Positions 58,503 through 60,000 of a DNA stretch of 60,000 nt are shown piece after piece. The DNA lies in NCBI GenBank assembly GCA_030141605.1, contig JAQGDQ010000311.1:1-60000 (forward strand), read 5' to 3'. The translations under genes were made by a program, and so were the position numbers. Origin of the DNA: Tubiluchus corallicola. Lineage: Eukaryota; Priapulida; Priapulimorpha; Priapulimorphida; Tubiluchidae. The notes beneath the pieces are model-generated. The model was not told the origin of the DNA. It saw nothing but the letters and a program-made list of their open reading frames with translations, and searched no databases. Position 1 is the stretch's first letter, and each line of letters begins with the position of its first letter.

Positions 58503-60000
58503 GTAAGCTGCTTAAGAGAAGCTGCATCTTTTTCTCTTTTGGAGTTTTAGGAGGTTTGATACCAAATAAAAAATGTTAATTTGTTTTTCTCCTAAACAAG
58601 GAGTTTGGTATTCTCAAAGCAAAATGCATACTAAATAAGCATGCAATTGAATACTTGGCAAAAATTAACATAATGTTGTCAGTTCGGTTAGACTCTTAAT
58701 ACAAGGTACATATCAACATTAAAAATACAGGCGAATATGAACTCGAATTTATTGTGATGTTTATAGTGATACACAGTAGCACCACTGTGAAAGGCACCAG
58801 TTTCATTGTAATTGTGACCGAAGCCCATGTGGAACACTTGGACCGAAGCCCCTGTGAAAGGCACAGGTTTCATTGTAATTGTGACTGAAGCCCATGTGGA
58901 CCATGTGGACCGAAGCGCATGTGGACTGAAGTCCATGTGAAAGGCACCAGTTTCATTGTAATTGTGACCAAAGCCCATGTGGACTGAAGTCCATGTGAAA
59001 GGCACAGGTTTCATTGTAATTGTGACCAAAGCCCATGTGGACTGAAGTCCATGTGAAAGGCACAGGTTTCATTGTAATTGTGACCAAAGCCCATGTGGAC
59101 TGAAGTCCATGTGAAAGGCACAGGTTTCATTGTAATTGTGACCGAAGCCCATGTGGACCAAAGCCAAACGACCAACATGGGATCACGTGGACTGAAGCCC
59201 ATGTAAAGCACCAGTCATTAATTGTACCGAAGCCCATGACCGTACGAAGCCCAGTGAAAGGCACCGGTTTTATTGTAATTGTGACCAAAGCCCATGTGGA
59301 CCAAAGCCCCTGTGAAAGGCACAGGCTGTAATTGTGACCGAAGCCCATGTGGACAAGCCCTGTGAAAGGCACGGTTTCATTGTAATTGGACCGAAGCCCA
59401 TGTGGACCGGCTGTGAAAGGCACAGGTTTCATTGTAATTGTGACCGAAGCCCAGACCATGGACTGAACAGGACCGAAGCCCATGTGGATTGAAGCCCCTG
59501 TGAAAGGCACAGATTTCATTGTAATTGTGACCAAAGCCCATGTGGATTGAAGCCCCTGTGAAAGGCACAGATTTCATTGTAATTGTGACCGAAGCCCATG
59601 TGGATTGAAACCCCTGTGAAAGGCGCAGATTTCATTGTAATTGTGACCAAAGCCCATGTGGATCGAAGTCCATGTGAAAGGCACAGATTTCATTGTAATT
59701 GTGACCGAAGCCCATGTGGATTGAAGCCCCTGTGAAAGGCACAGATTTCATTGTAATTGTGACCAAAGCCCATGTGGATCGAAGTCCATGTGAAAGGCAC
59801 CGGTTTCATTGTAATTGTGACCGAAGCCCATGTGGAACACGTGGACCGAAGCCCCTGTGAAAGGCACCGGTTTCATTGTAATTGTGACCGAAGCCCATGT
59901 GGACCGAAGCCCCTGTGAAAGGCACAGGTTTCATTGTAATTGTGACCGAAGCCCATGTGGACCATGGGGACTGAAGTCCATGTGAAAGGCACAGGTTTCA
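58503..60000 (+). other. Start of the next slit intron
   Basis: Begins GTAAGC. After about 280 bp of AT-rich sequence it becomes the 58-bp minisatellite and has not ended by the window edge. No further exon is seen. Confidence 0.8.
58790..60000 (+). repeat. 58-bp minisatellite, continuing past the window
   Basis: About 20 units with TGAAAGGCACAGGTTTCATT, GTAATTGTGACCGAAGCCCA and TGTGGACTGAAGTCCATG. Some units are shortened or shuffled around 59160-59480. GGACTGAAGTCC and CCATGTGG words give short internal palindromes. Minus-strand frames are artefacts. Confidence 0.95.

Overview
This window is intron-rich, AT-rich animal DNA holding one recognisable gene on the + strand: the middle part of slit, the secreted axon-guidance ligand of Roundabout (Robo) receptors. 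Twenty-two exons lie between 24377 and 58502 and join without a frame break into 816 complete codons (2,451 nt). They encode the last three leucine-rich repeats (LRRs) and C-terminal cap of LRR domain D1, all of D2, D3 and D4, the first EGF module and the start of the second. The signal peptide, the D1 N-terminal cap and D1 LRR1-3 must lie upstream of the window. The other EGF modules, the laminin G domain and the cystine knot must lie downstream. Nearly every LRR has its own 72-nt exon, introns run from about 100 bp to 12 kb, and the introns carry animal LINE, SINE and MITE debris. This suggests an invertebrate bilaterian with ancestral-type introns (a lophotrochozoan or deuterostome is plausible) rather than a fly or nematode. 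I cannot name the species.

Layout. 1-24376: no exon recognised, probably an upstream intron of slit or 5' flank. It holds a tRNA-type SINE, a 3-kb G-rich minisatellite (963-3940), CAG/CTG-type trinucleotide tracts, LINE 3' ends, a 39-bp minisatellite (22008-23017) and several dispersed repeats. 24377-27912: end of D1. 29921-47243: D2, the Robo-binding domain in other Slits, with a 5S-rRNA-headed retroposon in one intron and a 12-kb repeat-filled intron before its cap. 50909-54770: D3. 55344-57891: D4. 58286-58502: EGF exon, followed by a 58-bp minisatellite running off the window end.

The exon plan is strikingly regular. Each LRR domain is built from an N-cap exon (intron phase 1 in, phase 2 out), phase 2-2 LRR exons of 69, 72, 75 or 144 nt, and a C-cap exon of exactly 164 nt (phase 2 in, phase 1 out). 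Whole domains are therefore frame-neutral cassettes.

The most interesting non-coding signals are: a four-copy 68-bp tandem duplication that copies the end of a D3 exon with its splice donor and creates stop-containing microexon candidates; a decayed copy of a D4 LRR exon; inverted transposon copies and complementary (GA)n/(CT)n tracts that bracket sets of slit exons; and a 5S-headed retroposon with target-site duplications. I found no bacterial genes, CRISPR array or second convincing protein-coding gene.
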